NCBI GenBank assembly: GCA_028279245.1
Contig: JANQOE010000062.1
Location: 1 to 64,000, forward strand
Length of the DNA stretch: 64,000 nt
Direction: 5' to 3'
DNA from: Alphaproteobacteria bacterium
Lineage (GTDB): Bacteria; Pseudomonadota; Alphaproteobacteria; UBA6615
Shown in pieces: positions 1 to 8,459 of the stretch. Position 1 is the stretch's first letter. The number at the start of each line of letters is the position of its first letter. A model generated the notes under the pieces. It did not search any database. It was given only the letters and a program-made list of their open reading frames with translations, and was not told the DNA's origin. Both the position numbers and the translations under genes were made by a program.

Positions 1-844
1 CCACCGGGTCGCTCCCATTCATAATGCCCTTGTTGTGAGTCGCCGCGCGGTAGGGGTCGACCGCGCCCAGCGCACCGGCCTCGACAATGCCGCGCGCCAC
101 CGCCGCGCCGTCGAACGCCTCGGTGTCGAGCGTGTCAGGCGCAATCTCCACCCGGGCGGCCTCCAGGCGCCGGTCCGCCAGGTTGGACAGGATGCGCAAC
201 CGCACCTCGCCACCGGCGATCTGCGCGGCCAGCGGCGCTACGGTTTCGGCCATCGTATTGACCGTGTTGGCCCCCATCGCATCGCGCACATCGACCAGCA
301 GGTGCAGCACGGTCATCGCGCCGATCGGCGTTTGCTCGAAGATATGCACTTCCACATCGACGCAGCCGCCGCCGAGGTCCGTCAGCACCTTGTCCCGCGA
401 GTTCGCCAACGCAATGATCTCGTCGCGCGCCGTCAGCAGCCGGTGCCGCGCCCCATGGGGGTCGGCCACCCCGAGGATCTGGATCTGCCCCCGCATCACC
501 GGGGCCGTGCTGGTCGCCCGAAACCCGCCATTGTCCCGCGCGATCTTCGCCATGTAGGACGCCGCGGCGACCACCGACGGTTCCTCGACCGCCATCGGCA
601 CCAGGTAATCGCGGCCGTTGACCGTGAAGTTGGCGGCAACACCCAGCGGCAGCTCGAACTTGCCGATGACGTTCTCGATCATGCCGTCGGCGGTCTGCAG
701 GGGCAGGGCATCGGCGCCGGACAGTGCGCTGATATCCCCCGGGCTCAATCCCCCCGCTTGCCCGACAACACTCAGCCGCTCCGCCGGCGATTTCTCGCGA
801 AGGCCAGGCAGTCGGGACGATGCAACGCCGGAACTCGCTTCCAT
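1..844 (-). CDS. mvaA: Hydroxymethylglutaryl-CoA reductase, class II (degradative), N-terminal 281 residues; runs off the left edge
   Basis: The family interconverts HMG-CoA and mevalonate; class II enzymes usually oxidise mevalonate with NAD+ so it can be used as carbon source. The visible protein shows the class II landmarks: ENVIG with the catalytic glutamate (about residue 60), [19 protein letters not shown] just after it, and [13 protein letters not shown] at the window edge, which holds the catalytic lysine. The NAD-binding part is partly visible and the catalytic histidine near the C terminus is outside the window. Family members are about 430 residues, so roughly two thirds are seen. 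Start chosen at the ATG complementary to 842-844, preceded by GCGAGGACCGT. The usual partner, HMG-CoA lyase, would have to lie to the left. The identification is firm; the catabolic direction is inferred from class. Confidence 0.93.
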   Translation of the reverse strand, partial: MEASSGVASSRLPGLREKSPAERLSVVGQAGGLSPGDISALSGADALPLQTADGMIENVIGKFELPLGVAANFTVNGRDYLVPMAVEEPSVVAAASYMAKIARDNGGFRATSTAPVMRGQIQILGVADPHGARHRLLTARDEIIALANSRDKVLTDLGGGCVDVEVHIFEQTPIGAMTVLHLLVDVRDAMGANTVNTMAETVAPLAAQIAGGEVRLRILSNLADRRLEAARVEIAPDTLDTEAFDGAAVARGIVEAGALGAVDPYRAATHNKGIMNGSDPV

Positions 845-908
845 ACGGTCCTCGCTTGTCAGGTTGCCGGGGACATCCACCACCCTGGTCTAAAGCCACT
901 GGCCCACC

Positions 909-937
909 TTGACATCACGGCAAAAAAGCCGTACAAT
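909..937 (+). promoter_or_regulatory. Near-consensus sigma70 promoter with no plus-strand gene behind it
   Basis: TTGACA (909-914), a 17-bp spacer, then TACAAT (932-937). It points rightward, away from mvaA, towards the inverted repeat at 996-1031. The only nearby rightward reading frame is a 7-codon one at 946, so the product would be a short RNA or a transcript antisense to the RraA-family gene. The hexamers are read directly; activity is inferred. Confidence 0.5.
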
Positions 938-995
938 GCCAGGACATGATGAAAGTATGCGGTCATTAAGGCAAAAAGTGGTAAGGCGCGGTCAG

Positions 996-1031
996 GATTC
1001 ACCTGTATCGACGTGATAATACAGGTGAATC
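996..1031. promoter_or_regulatory. Perfect 13-bp inverted repeat, probable operator
   Basis: Arms GATTCACCTGTAT and ATACAGGTGAATC with a 10-bp spacer. The dyad centre lies about 170 bp upstream of the mvaA start. The arm centres are 23 bp apart, about two helical turns, which suits a pair of bound regulator dimers or one dimer with separated half-sites. There is no T-run on either side, so it is not an intrinsic terminator. Confidence 0.5.
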
Positions 1032-1235
1032 GTCGGGCCAGGGGCAGCGCCCAAGGCGCATCGCGGGGCCGCTGCCAAACAAACTTGGTCACGGACCGCC
1101 CGCGCGATACTCAATTGTAAACGACGAAATCGTAACCGACTGATTCAGAACGACAAAAATCGCAAATTACGAAACGAAGCCAATTGCTGCAAAGCAACAT
1201 CACCACTGTCGGCGCCAATTTGCGAAAGGTCGCGC

Positions 1236-1991
1236 TCACGTCTCCTTTGGCGCTTGATCCTTCAGCCACGCTTCATATTCCGGCCACGCGTCTTGGTGCA
1301 GTGGGTAATAACGCTGCAGCGACTCACCGGCCGATAGCTTCGCGCGGGAGAACGGCTCCCAGCCATGATCCTTATGCGCCTTGTCAATCACCGCTTCGGC
1401 GAGCGCGACCGGTACGCAAACCGCGCCGTCATCGTCCGCCACAATAATGTCGCCCGGGACCACGGTGACCCCGCCGCAAGCGACCGTTGTATTCACCGCG
1501 TAAGGCATAAGACGGGTCTGGGCATGATAGTTTGGCGTCGCGCCGCGCACCCACAGCGGAATGTCGAGCAACCGCACCTTGGAGATGTCGCGGACACAAC
1601 CGTCGATCACCACCCCGGCGCCGCGGCGGCCCTTGAAGTAGGTCATCATCATGTCGCCGAAAATGCCGGAGGTCATGTCGCCCCGCGCGTCGACCACCAC
1701 GACGTCGCCTTCCTCGACCTGGTAGAGCACATGCCGGTGCAGCTGGGTTTCGACGTCCGCATACTCCCGGTCGTCATACAGGTCTTCGCGCTTCGGCATC
1801 ATCTGCAGGGTCAGCGCCGGGCCGGCCATGGCCTTGCCGCTGTGCTGACTGACCGGGCCGGTGATCGCGCAGTTGCGCAAGCCCATATGCGACAGTGTCG
1901 CGCTGACCGTTGCCGCGCCGGCCTGTCTGACCTGTTCGACCAGGTCCGCCGGCGGCCGCGTTATCTTTGGAATATCCATATTTGCTTGCAT
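1236..1991 (-). CDS. RraA-family protein, probable 4-hydroxy-4-methyl-2-oxoglutarate/oxaloacetate-type aldolase
   Basis: RraA-fold proteins in catabolic loci are usually class II pyruvate aldolases or decarboxylases acting on branched 2-oxo acids; a minority modulate RNase E. The family signature D-G-x2-R-D is present (D130, G131, R134, D135, in GVVIDGCVRD), the arginine and aspartate being the residues used for substrate and metal binding in the aldolases. At 251 residues it is somewhat longer than RraA itself, as is usual for the catabolic group. Start at 1991 is preceded by GGGGGAGGCAAGG. It is divergent from the enolase-superfamily gene at 2181, and the pair fits a dehydrate-then-cleave route for a sugar acid. 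The aldolase role is inferred from context; the substrate is unknown. Confidence 0.85.
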   Translation of the reverse strand: MQANMDIPKITRPPADLVEQVRQAGAATVSATLSHMGLRNCAITGPVSQHSGKAMAGPALTLQMMPKREDLYDDREYADVETQLHRHVLYQVEEGDVVVVDARGDMTSGIFGDMMMTYFKGRRGAGVVIDGCVRDISKVRLLDIPLWVRGATPNYHAQTRLMPYAVNTTVACGGVTVVPGDIIVADDDGAVCVPVALAEAVIDKAHKDHGWEPFSRAKLSAGESLQRYYPLHQDAWPEYEAWLKDQAPKET

Positions 1992-2180
1992 CCTTGCCTC
2001 CCCCTGGGTTTTGGGACATGACTTTCTATTGAGTTCGGCTCATCGCGCCGCTTGGTGTCGTGAGCCTGAAACAGCTTCGATCAGCGGGCCGATCACGGCC
2101 TGCACAAACCCGGTCCAAACCCAGACCCTCAGCTAACCGCAACCAACCAGCTGTGGGCAAGCCAGAAAGCGGAGGAACAG

Positions 2181-3500
2181 ATGCCAAACAGCACAAACGG
2201 CGCAATCGAGAATGCGGTCAACACCAACTCGCGGCCCAGCGACCTGCGCATCACCGATATCCGCGTCGCGCCCCTGAGGTGCCAGGGCTACCATCCGATC
2301 GTCAGGATCGATACCAACCAGGGTATCTATGGACTAGGCGAAGTGCGCGATGGCGCCCACCAGGACACGGCGCTGCGACTGAAACATCTGCTCATCGGCC
2401 AAAACCCCTGTCACATCGAGTATCTGTTCCGTTCCATCAAGCGCTATGGCGGCGACAGCCGCGAAGCCGGCGGCGTCTGCGGTCTCGAAATCGCGCTCAT
2501 GGACTTGGCCGGGAAAGCCTATGGCGTTCCTTGCTACCAACTGCTCGGCGGCAAGTTCCGCGACCGCGTGCGCATCTACGGCGATACGCCGACCCCGGCG
2601 GACATGTCGCCCGAAGGCTTTGTCGAGGCGGTGAAGACCCGGCTGGCCCTCGGTCTCACCTTCATCAAATTCGACTTGTCGGCCCATCTGTTCGAACGCA
2701 CGCCGCGGTCGCTGGTCGGGTCGGCGACCAAGTATGAGTATCCGCAATACCGTCAATGGTACGTGCCGGGCAGCGGCGCCGGCGCCCGCATCAGCCAGCG
2801 GGGCCTCGAACTCGCCGCCGGCATCTGCGCCGCGGTGCGCGAGGCCGTCGGCGACGAGGTCTCCCTCTGCACCGACCATTTCGGCGAAGGGTTTGTAACG
2901 GCTGATGAGGCCATACGCATCGGCCAGGCGATCGAACCCTACAACCTGGCCTGGGTGGAAGACGTCTTGCCCTGGACCGATATCGCCGGCCACAAAAAAG
3001 TCGCGGACGCGCTGCTGACGCCGGTCGCAGCGGGCGAGGACCTCTACTTGTTCGAGGGCTTCCGGGAGGCGATCGAGACCAAGGCCTTCGACATCATCCA
3101 CCCCGACATGCTGACCTCGGGCGGTCTGACCGAGACCAAGAAGATCGCCGACCACGCCGAACGCTATGGCATTCCGACGGCGTTGCACGCTTGTTGCTCA
3201 CCCATCGGCATGATGGCGAATGTCCACCTCGGCGCCTCGATCGCCGCGCTCACCGCGGTCGAGCACCATGCGCTGGACATCCCCTACTGGACCGATCTGG
3301 TGACCGGCCTCGACGCCGATTACCTCAGCGAAGGCTACGTCACGGTGCCGGACGCGCCCGGCCTCGGCGTCGACCTCAACGAGGAGGTCATGCGCGAACA
3401 CCTTGCGGCAGGTGAGGACTACTTCGCCCCCACCGACGAGTGGGATCAGGAACGGGTCGGCTTCCTCGGGCACCACGTCCGCGCGACACACGTCCGCTAG
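2181..3500 (+). CDS. Enolase-superfamily sugar-acid dehydratase (mandelate racemase/muconate lactonizing subgroup)
   Basis: This superfamily abstracts the proton alpha to a carboxylate and typically dehydrates aldonic or aldaric acids to 2-keto-3-deoxy acids. Visible residues fit: metal ligands D232 (CTDHF), E260 (WVED) and E286 (AGED), a K-x-D motif at K163 on the second barrel strand, and a candidate general base H336 in ALHACCSPIG. Length (439) is ordinary, with an N-terminal extension of about 20 residues. GGAGG stands ahead of the ATG. The upstream neighbour is the divergent RraA-type aldolase; the downstream neighbour is the convergent fused ABC permease. Exact substrate cannot be read from the sequence; galactonate- or mannonate-like acids are possible. 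Confidence 0.88.
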   Translation: MPNSTNGAIENAVNTNSRPSDLRITDIRVAPLRCQGYHPIVRIDTNQGIYGLGEVRDGAHQDTALRLKHLLIGQNPCHIEYLFRSIKRYGGDSREAGGVCGLEIALMDLAGKAYGVPCYQLLGGKFRDRVRIYGDTPTPADMSPEGFVEAVKTRLALGLTFIKFDLSAHLFERTPRSLVGSATKYEYPQYRQWYVPGSGAGARISQRGLELAAGICAAVREAVGDEVSLCTDHFGEGFVTADEAIRIGQAIEPYNLAWVEDVLPWTDIAGHKKVADALLTPVAAGEDLYLFEGFREAIETKAFDIIHPDMLTSGGLTETKKIADHAERYGIPTALHACCSPIGMMANVHLGASIAALTAVEHHALDIPYWTDLVTGLDADYLSEGYVTVPDAPGLGVDLNEEVMREHLAAGEDYFAPTDEWDQERVGFLGHHVRATHVR

Positions 3501-3513
3501 ACCGAGGTTGATT

Positions 3514-3546
3514 GGCGGCGAAAGGGTATCAGCCCTTCACGCCGCC
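3514..3546. terminator. Hairpin between convergent genes, possible bidirectional terminator
   Basis: GGCGGCG-AAAGGG pairs with CCCTT-CA-CGCCGCC around a short loop; the right arm overlaps the last codons of the fused permease gene. There is no clear T-run on either side, so termination is only a suggestion from its position between two convergent ends. Confidence 0.3.
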
Positions 3547-5490
3547 GATCGTTAGCCCGTCGGCCAGATAGCGCTGGGCATAGATGTAAAGCACCGCGAC
3601 CGGAATGGCGGTCAGCAAGGACGCCGCCATCAGCTTGCCCCAAGGCAGGATGTCGCCCACCACCATCGACTGCAGGCCGATCGGCAACGTCCGCAGCGAT
3701 TCACTGGTGATGAACACGAAGGCGAACAGGAACTCGTTCCACGCCGTGGTGAACGCGACCAGCGTGACCGCCAGCAACGCCGGCGCCGCCAGCGGCAAGG
3801 TGATCTTCCACATCGCATAGAACCGGGAGGCACCGTCGATCATCGCCGCTTCCTCAAGTTCCACCGGAATCGACCGGAAGTAGCCGAGCATCACCCAGGT
3901 CGCGAACGGCAACAGGAAGGTGGGGTAGGTGACGATCAGCGCCGCGTAGGTATTGATGATGCCGATATCGGTCAACGTCTGATACAGCGGGATGAACAGC
4001 ATCGTTCCCGGCAGCAGGTAGGTGATCAGCAAGAACGTCGTCAGCAACCCGGCGCCCGCGAACTTGAGCCGTGACAACGCGTAGGCGGCCAACGCCGCGA
4101 GAAAGACCGAAATCACTGTACTGACGGTCGCGACGATAATCGAATTGAGCAGCCACAGCAGGAACGGCGTGTCGCCGATCAACGACGTGTACTGTTCCAG
4201 CGTGAAGGGGTCGGGCCAGAAGACCGACTCGCGCTCGCTGATCTGCGGCGTGGTCTTCAGCGAGGTTACCAGGACCCAGTAGAAGGGGAACAGCACGAAC
4301 AGTAGGAACGGCACCAACACCAACAGCCGGCCGACCATCCCCCATCGCCGGCGCTCTTCGCGCCTAATCAACACCTGTTTCTGTTGGCGCGGCAACAGGG
4401 CACGAATGGCATTACCCACCAACTCGAAGAACTTGACCAGCAGTTCCGCCGGTAGAAAGACCAAGTCCAGGAACGCGCTGAAAGCCCGTTTCGCCACCTT
4501 CGCGACGCGATCGCCGAGGCCGGGTCCCTTTCTCGTCGGGACAGTCCGGTCTTCCTGGCGCATGAATCTGGCCAGCATCCAGATAATAACCGCCATCAGT
4601 GGCGCCACGCTAAACGCGATGGCGACGCCCGGACCGTATTGCAGCGAGCGGATCGCCTTTTCGTAGGCGAGGATGGAATACAGCTTGGTGACGCCACTTG
4701 GGCCACCGCCCGTCATCAGGAAGATCAGGCCGAACTGATTGAAGGTCGAAATGAACGACAGCAACAGCGTGACGATGATGACGAATCGCATGCCCGGCAG
4801 GGTGACGTGCCGGAAGCGTTGGACCGCGGTTGCACCGTCGACCTCCGCCGCCTCCAACTGCTCGCGGTCGATGGCCTTCAGACCGGCCAACAGCAACAAC
4901 ACGTAGAAGGGAATACCCTTCCACACATTCACCGCGATCACGCTGCCCATCGCCAGATCGGGGTCGGACAGCCAGCCCTGCGGCTGGTCGATGATACCGG
5001 CGCCCTGCAGGATCGGATTGAGACCGCCGAAAATCGGATCGTAGATGCTCTTCCAGGCCAGCGCCGTCACGATCTCGGGCACGATCCAAGGCAGCAGCAT
5101 GATCCCGGACAGCACATTGCGGTAAGGGATACGGCTGTTGAGCACCAGCGCGATGGTCATGCCGGTCGCGAACTTGATGGTCAGCGACCAAATGGTGAAC
5201 TGCAGGGTGGCCTGTATCGACAGCAGGTAATCACTGCTGGTCAGCAGCCGCGTGTAATTCCGGAAGCCGACGAAAACCGTCTGGCCAGAGATGAAATTGA
5301 GCGCCGTCGTGCTCAGCAGAATGGCTTCGAAAAACGGCCAGAAGATCAGCCCCAACATGATCAGCACCATGGGGAACACGAACACGGATGCGATCTTCCA
5401 GTCGCGTCCCAGGAGCAATCGCAGCCGCCGCTGCGTCGGGATGGAGACAGCGCGGGCCGGTGAACCCGGGACCGTCGCCTGACTAACCAT
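3529..5490 (-). CDS. ABC sugar transporter permease, MalF-like and MalG-like subunits fused in one protein
   Basis: Inner-membrane part of a CUT1-type carbohydrate importer. Residues about 30-310 form a complete MalF-type permease with the EAA loop at about 213-232 (EAAEVDGATAVQRF, ending HVTLP). Residues about 385-653 form a complete MalG-type permease with a second EAA loop at about 546-566 (EEAAMIDGASRF, ending KITLP). They are joined without any stop or frame change by about 70 residues (310-380) containing an amphipathic helix and a basic stretch. These subunits are normally separate proteins of about 290 residues each. The cognate binding protein lies upstream at 5606. No MalK-type ATPase is present in the window, so the energising subunit must be encoded elsewhere. 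No good ribosome site precedes 5490. Confidence 0.92.
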   Translation of the reverse strand: MVSQATVPGSPARAVSIPTQRRLRLLLGRDWKIASVFVFPMVLIMLGLIFWPFFEAILLSTTALNFISGQTVFVGFRNYTRLLTSSDYLLSIQATLQFTIWSLTIKFATGMTIALVLNSRIPYRNVLSGIMLLPWIVPEIVTALAWKSIYDPIFGGLNPILQGAGIIDQPQGWLSDPDLAMGSVIAVNVWKGIPFYVLLLLAGLKAIDREQLEAAEVDGATAVQRFRHVTLPGMRFVIIVTLLLSFISTFNQFGLIFLMTGGGPSGVTKLYSILAYEKAIRSLQYGPGVAIAFSVAPLMAVIIWMLARFMRQEDRTVPTRKGPGLGDRVAKVAKRAFSAFLDLVFLPAELLVKFFELVGNAIRALLPRQQKQVLIRREERRRWGMVGRLLVLVPFLLFVLFPFYWVLVTSLKTTPQISERESVFWPDPFTLEQYTSLIGDTPFLLWLLNSIIVATVSTVISVFLAALAAYALSRLKFAGAGLLTTFLLITYLLPGTMLFIPLYQTLTDIGIINTYAALIVTYPTFLLPFATWVMLGYFRSIPVELEEAAMIDGASRFYAMWKITLPLAAPALLAVTLVAFTTAWNEFLFAFVFITSESLRTLPIGLQSMVVGDILPWGKLMAASLLTAIPVAVLYIYAQRYLADGLTIGGVKG

Positions 5491-5567
5491 GATCGGTGCC
5501 GCTAGAGATCATTGCGCTGGTGATCGCCCCAAAGGTCCGGCTGGCCGCCAGAAACAATACAAGAAAG

Positions 5568-5594
5568 AAGAGGACGGCTGAACGCCGCCCTCTT
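5568..5594 (-). terminator. Hairpin between binding-protein and permease genes
   Basis: An 11-bp stem with one G-U pair (AAGAGGGCGGC / GCCGTCCTCTT on the minus strand) and a 5-base loop, 12 bases after the binding-protein stop, followed by the pyrimidine-rich CTTTCTTGT. It is likely to terminate part of the transcripts or protect the upstream message, so that binding protein exceeds permease. Confidence 0.6.
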
Positions 5595-5605
5595 TGTCGA
5601 GTGCA

Positions 5606-7006
5606 TCAAGGTTGGGCGATGCCGCCTTCCTCGAAGATCTGCACCATCTTGTTGTGCGCATCCGTGACCGCCTCTGCCGGCGACATGCGTCCAGCGATAA
5701 GGTTGCCGGTCATCTGCTCGGCCACTCCCTGGGCGCGGATCGCGTCGATCGCCGCATTCGGATTTGCCGGCCAGGACTGACCAAGGAACGGATCCGCGAC
5801 GCTGACCTGCTCTTTGATGATCGCGAAGTTCGGATCGGCGGCGATCAGCTCGTCGGTCCACAGGTTCTCATAGGCAGGCATGAACAGACCGCCGGCCACT
5901 TCCGACATCCGGTTGAAGTTCGCCGGATCCAGCAAGTCCAGGGCAAGCTGCTTCGCCAAGTCGACATTCGGCGCGCCTTTGAAGACCGTCAGCCAGCCGG
6001 TGACGTTGCCGCCATCGCGGTGGTCGCCGTTGATGGCGCGCGGCGCCGGCAACAGCACGATGTCCTTGAAGAAGGACACTTCGTCCCGCTTGGACTGTGC
6101 ATAGACGCTGAACGCGTTGTGCGTGTAGCCGATGTTTCCGGCGAGGTACGCCTCGTTGTTGGAGATGTCGCCCCAGCTTTCGACGCCTGGCGGCAGCATT
6201 GCCGCGAACCGGCCGTTACGGTCATAGGTCTCGCGCAGCCATTCAGCCGCCGCCACGGTTTCCGGCGTGTCGAACTGGACAATCATGCCGGTTTCGTCGG
6301 TGTAGTGCCCGCCGAACGACTGGATGAGGGTCGTCACGAAGCCAAATCCGTCGCCGCTCTGATTGGGGGTCAGGCCCCATCCCCAGAACTCACTGTCGGG
6401 ATCGGAAATCGCCAGCGCGGCATCGCGCCGCTGGTCATAAGTGACGAGGCTCTTGGGATCGATGCCCTTCTCGGCCAGCTTATCGCCGCGGATAAAGTGG
6501 CCCGTCGTGCCGGCAAGGAACGGCACGGCCATCCAACGGTCATTGAACCTGCCTTGTTCCTCGGCATTGATGCCAGGCATGATGTTGCCGTAGCGCTTGA
6601 CCGCCTCGTCGACCACGTCGGTCATGTCTTCAAGCAGGCCCAGCAAGTTCATCTGCGCGATGCTGACGTTGCTGGTGTAGGCGATGTCGGGCGGATTGCC
6701 GGCGTTCACCGCGGCCGTCATCTTGCCGAGGAAATCACCGAATGATTCCGGGTTGGTGGTCGAGATATCGAGCTCGGCACCGGACCGCGACGCAAACTCG
6801 CCAACGGTATCTCGGAAGATGATCTGTGCCTGTTCGAAATACTCCGTACGGTGAATGACGGTCAGCTTACCGGCTGCACCTTCTGGCAGGTCAGCATCTT
6901 GGGCGAAGGCCGGGAAGCCGCTGCCGGCGGCAAGGACGCCAGCACCCGTCGCGGCAGACCGGCGCAGCATCTGTCGGCGGGTTAAATTGCCTCTCATGAT
7001 CTTCAT
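5606..7006 (-). CDS. ABC transporter sugar-binding protein (family 1), Tat-exported
   Basis: Periplasmic solute receptor for the fused permease downstream. The N terminus carries a twin-arginine signal (TRRQMLRRSAATG, hydrophobic stretch, then FPAFA-Q as the likely cleavage site). The rest has the length (466) and layout of extracellular solute-binding family 1, the maltose/sn-glycerol-3-phosphate type. Start at 7006 has GGGAGAAC just before it. It is divergent from the enolase-superfamily gene at 7258, with an inverted repeat (7021-7046) right behind its start. Use of the Tat rather than the Sec pathway is uncommon for this family. Substrate unknown; a sugar acid or its oligomer would fit the neighbours. 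Confidence 0.87.
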   Translation of the reverse strand: MKIMRGNLTRRQMLRRSAATGAGVLAAGSGFPAFAQDADLPEGAAGKLTVIHRTEYFEQAQIIFRDTVGEFASRSGAELDISTTNPESFGDFLGKMTAAVNAGNPPDIAYTSNVSIAQMNLLGLLEDMTDVVDEAVKRYGNIMPGINAEEQGRFNDRWMAVPFLAGTTGHFIRGDKLAEKGIDPKSLVTYDQRRDAALAISDPDSEFWGWGLTPNQSGDGFGFVTTLIQSFGGHYTDETGMIVQFDTPETVAAAEWLRETYDRNGRFAAMLPPGVESWGDISNNEAYLAGNIGYTHNAFSVYAQSKRDEVSFFKDIVLLPAPRAINGDHRDGGNVTGWLTVFKGAPNVDLAKQLALDLLDPANFNRMSEVAGGLFMPAYENLWTDELIAADPNFAIIKEQVSVADPFLGQSWPANPNAAIDAIRAQGVAEQMTGNLIAGRMSPAEAVTDAHNKMVQIFEEGGIAQP

Positions 7007-7020
7007 GTTCTCCCTTTCTT

Positions 7021-7046
7021 GCCGGTCATGGTGATTGGTGACCGGC
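7021..7046. promoter_or_regulatory. Inverted repeat in the divergent promoter region
   Basis: GCCGGTCA and TGACCGGC, perfect 8-bp arms 10 bp apart, 15 bp upstream of the binding-protein start. It could be an operator for the divergent sugar-acid genes or a 5'-leader hairpin. No regulator gene lies adjacent. Confidence 0.4.
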
Positions 7047-7257
7047 TGATTTTGATCGCGGTCTCTCTACCTCCCGCGTAGACCTTAGTATGGCATTGAT
7101 AGCCCACCCCAGTTCAACCCCAAATCCAGTCGGCAACACCGCATTGCCACATGAGCTTGCTTTCGGCGGCCGGGCTCACGCCTTATGGTCCGGTGTCGGC
7201 GACCTACTATGAGGATTGCCGCACTGCAGCATGGCGTCGGAGAGGGAGCCCAACAGA

Positions 7258-8415
7258 GTGAAAATCACATCCGTAAAGACGGCCGCCACGAGCGGACACT
7301 GCATGCACCTTTGGGTGCGGGTTGAAACCGATGCCGGCGTCACCGGGATAGGCGAATGCGTGCATGGCGGCCACGCTTCTATTGCGCTCATCAAAGAACT
7401 TGAGCCGCGGCTGGTCGGGCTCGACCCCTTCGCCATCGACAAGATCTTCGAGGATATCCGCCGCAGCCTGGTGTTCGAGGGTGGCTTCGCGGGTGCACTC
7501 ATTACCGCGCTGACCGGTATCGAAATCGCCCTGTGGGACCTGAAGGGCAAGGCGCTCAACGTGCCCGTGTACGAACTGCTCGGTGGCAAGTTCCGTGACA
7601 AGGTCCGCGTCTATGCCGACTGCGAGGTGTCACCGGGCCTCAACCTCGATGAAGCCAAACGTGTTGTCGACGAGGTTCTGGAGCGCGGCTTCACCGCCTT
7701 GAAGATCGACCTCGATATCTTTGCCTACGGCCATACCGGCAGCGAGACGGAGCATTACGTCAAAGACAAATTCAACATGACGCCAAACCGCTGGGAACAT
7801 GAGCGGATGGTCAAGCTGGCGGAAACGGTTGTCGCAGCAGCCGGCCCAGAAATCGAAGTGGCGACCGACCTGCATACTCTTCTGGACAAGCATAGCGCGA
7901 TCCGGCTCGCCCGCGACCTCGAACCGCTGAAACTGATGTGGCTTGAAGAACCGGTCCCACCGGAGAACATCGACACCATGCGGGAGATCACCGCGGCCAC
8001 GTCGACCCCCATCTGCGCCGGCGAGAATCTCTACCTCAGGCACGGGTTTCGCGACCTCATCGAGAAACAGGCAGTCGACATCATCATGCCCGACATCCCG
8101 AAGTGCGGCGGGCTGTCAGAGTGCCGCAAGGTCGCCAACATGGCGGAGATTTATTCGATCCCGTTTGCACCGCACAATGTCTCCTCGCCGATCGGCACCA
8201 TGGCCTCAGCCCATGTCTGCGCCACCGTGCCGAACTTCCTGGTTCTCGAATTCCACTGGACCAAACGCGACTACTGGACAACGATCATCCAGGAAAAGAC
8301 GGACATCATCCGGGATGGTCATATCGAGATGACGGATCGTCCCGGGATCGGCCTGGAACTCGACGAAGAGGTGGCGCGACAGCACCAGTATCCGGGCACC
8401 ACCTGGTTCGAATAG
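7258..8415 (+). CDS. Second enolase-superfamily sugar-acid dehydratase
   Basis: Same reaction class as the gene at 2181 but only distantly similar to it. With the GTG start at 7258 the protein is 385 residues and opens MKITSVKT, the usual beginning for the family; GAGGGAG stands 9 bases ahead. In-frame ATGs at 7216 and 7231 would add unconserved residues. Metal ligands D204 (ATDLH), E230 (WLEE) and E256 (AGEN), a K-x-D motif at K149 and a base candidate H306 (APHNVSSPIG) resemble galactonate-dehydratase relatives. It is divergent from the binding protein at 7006 and followed 44 bp later by a phosphotransferase-fold gene. Specificity is not determinable here. Confidence 0.87.
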   Translation: MKITSVKTAATSGHCMHLWVRVETDAGVTGIGECVHGGHASIALIKELEPRLVGLDPFAIDKIFEDIRRSLVFEGGFAGALITALTGIEIALWDLKGKALNVPVYELLGGKFRDKVRVYADCEVSPGLNLDEAKRVVDEVLERGFTALKIDLDIFAYGHTGSETEHYVKDKFNMTPNRWEHERMVKLAETVVAAAGPEIEVATDLHTLLDKHSAIRLARDLEPLKLMWLEEPVPPENIDTMREITAATSTPICAGENLYLRHGFRDLIEKQAVDIIMPDIPKCGGLSECRKVANMAEIYSIPFAPHNVSSPIGTMASAHVCATVPNFLVLEFHWTKRDYWTTIIQEKTDIIRDGHIEMTDRPGIGLELDEEVARQHQYPGTTWFE

Positions 8416-8459
8416 CCGACTGAGGCGCCATGGCGTGAGCGTGTGTTCTGGCTTCGATC

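Larger units (their letters stand above)
845..1235. other. 391-bp intergenic region upstream of mvaA
   Basis: No convincing gene. It contains a near-consensus sigma70-type promoter on the plus strand (909-937), a perfect 13-bp inverted repeat (996-1031), and an AT-richer stretch around 1100-1175 with two imperfect direct copies of ACGACRAAAATCGNAA-like sequence (about 1121-1135 and 1150-1165). A 77-codon minus-strand frame (859-1092) has no ribosome binding site or recognisable sequence and is not called. Confidence 0.5.

Noticed and set aside
35-949. 304-codon plus-strand frame over the mvaA region
   Set aside because: Arginine/histidine-rich mirror of the GC-rich mvaA coding strand; the minus-strand frame shows clear HMG-CoA reductase motifs.
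859-1092. 77-codon minus-strand frame upstream of mvaA
   Set aside because: No ribosome site, no recognisable sequence, and it covers the inverted repeat and orphan promoter; its composition is that of intergenic DNA.
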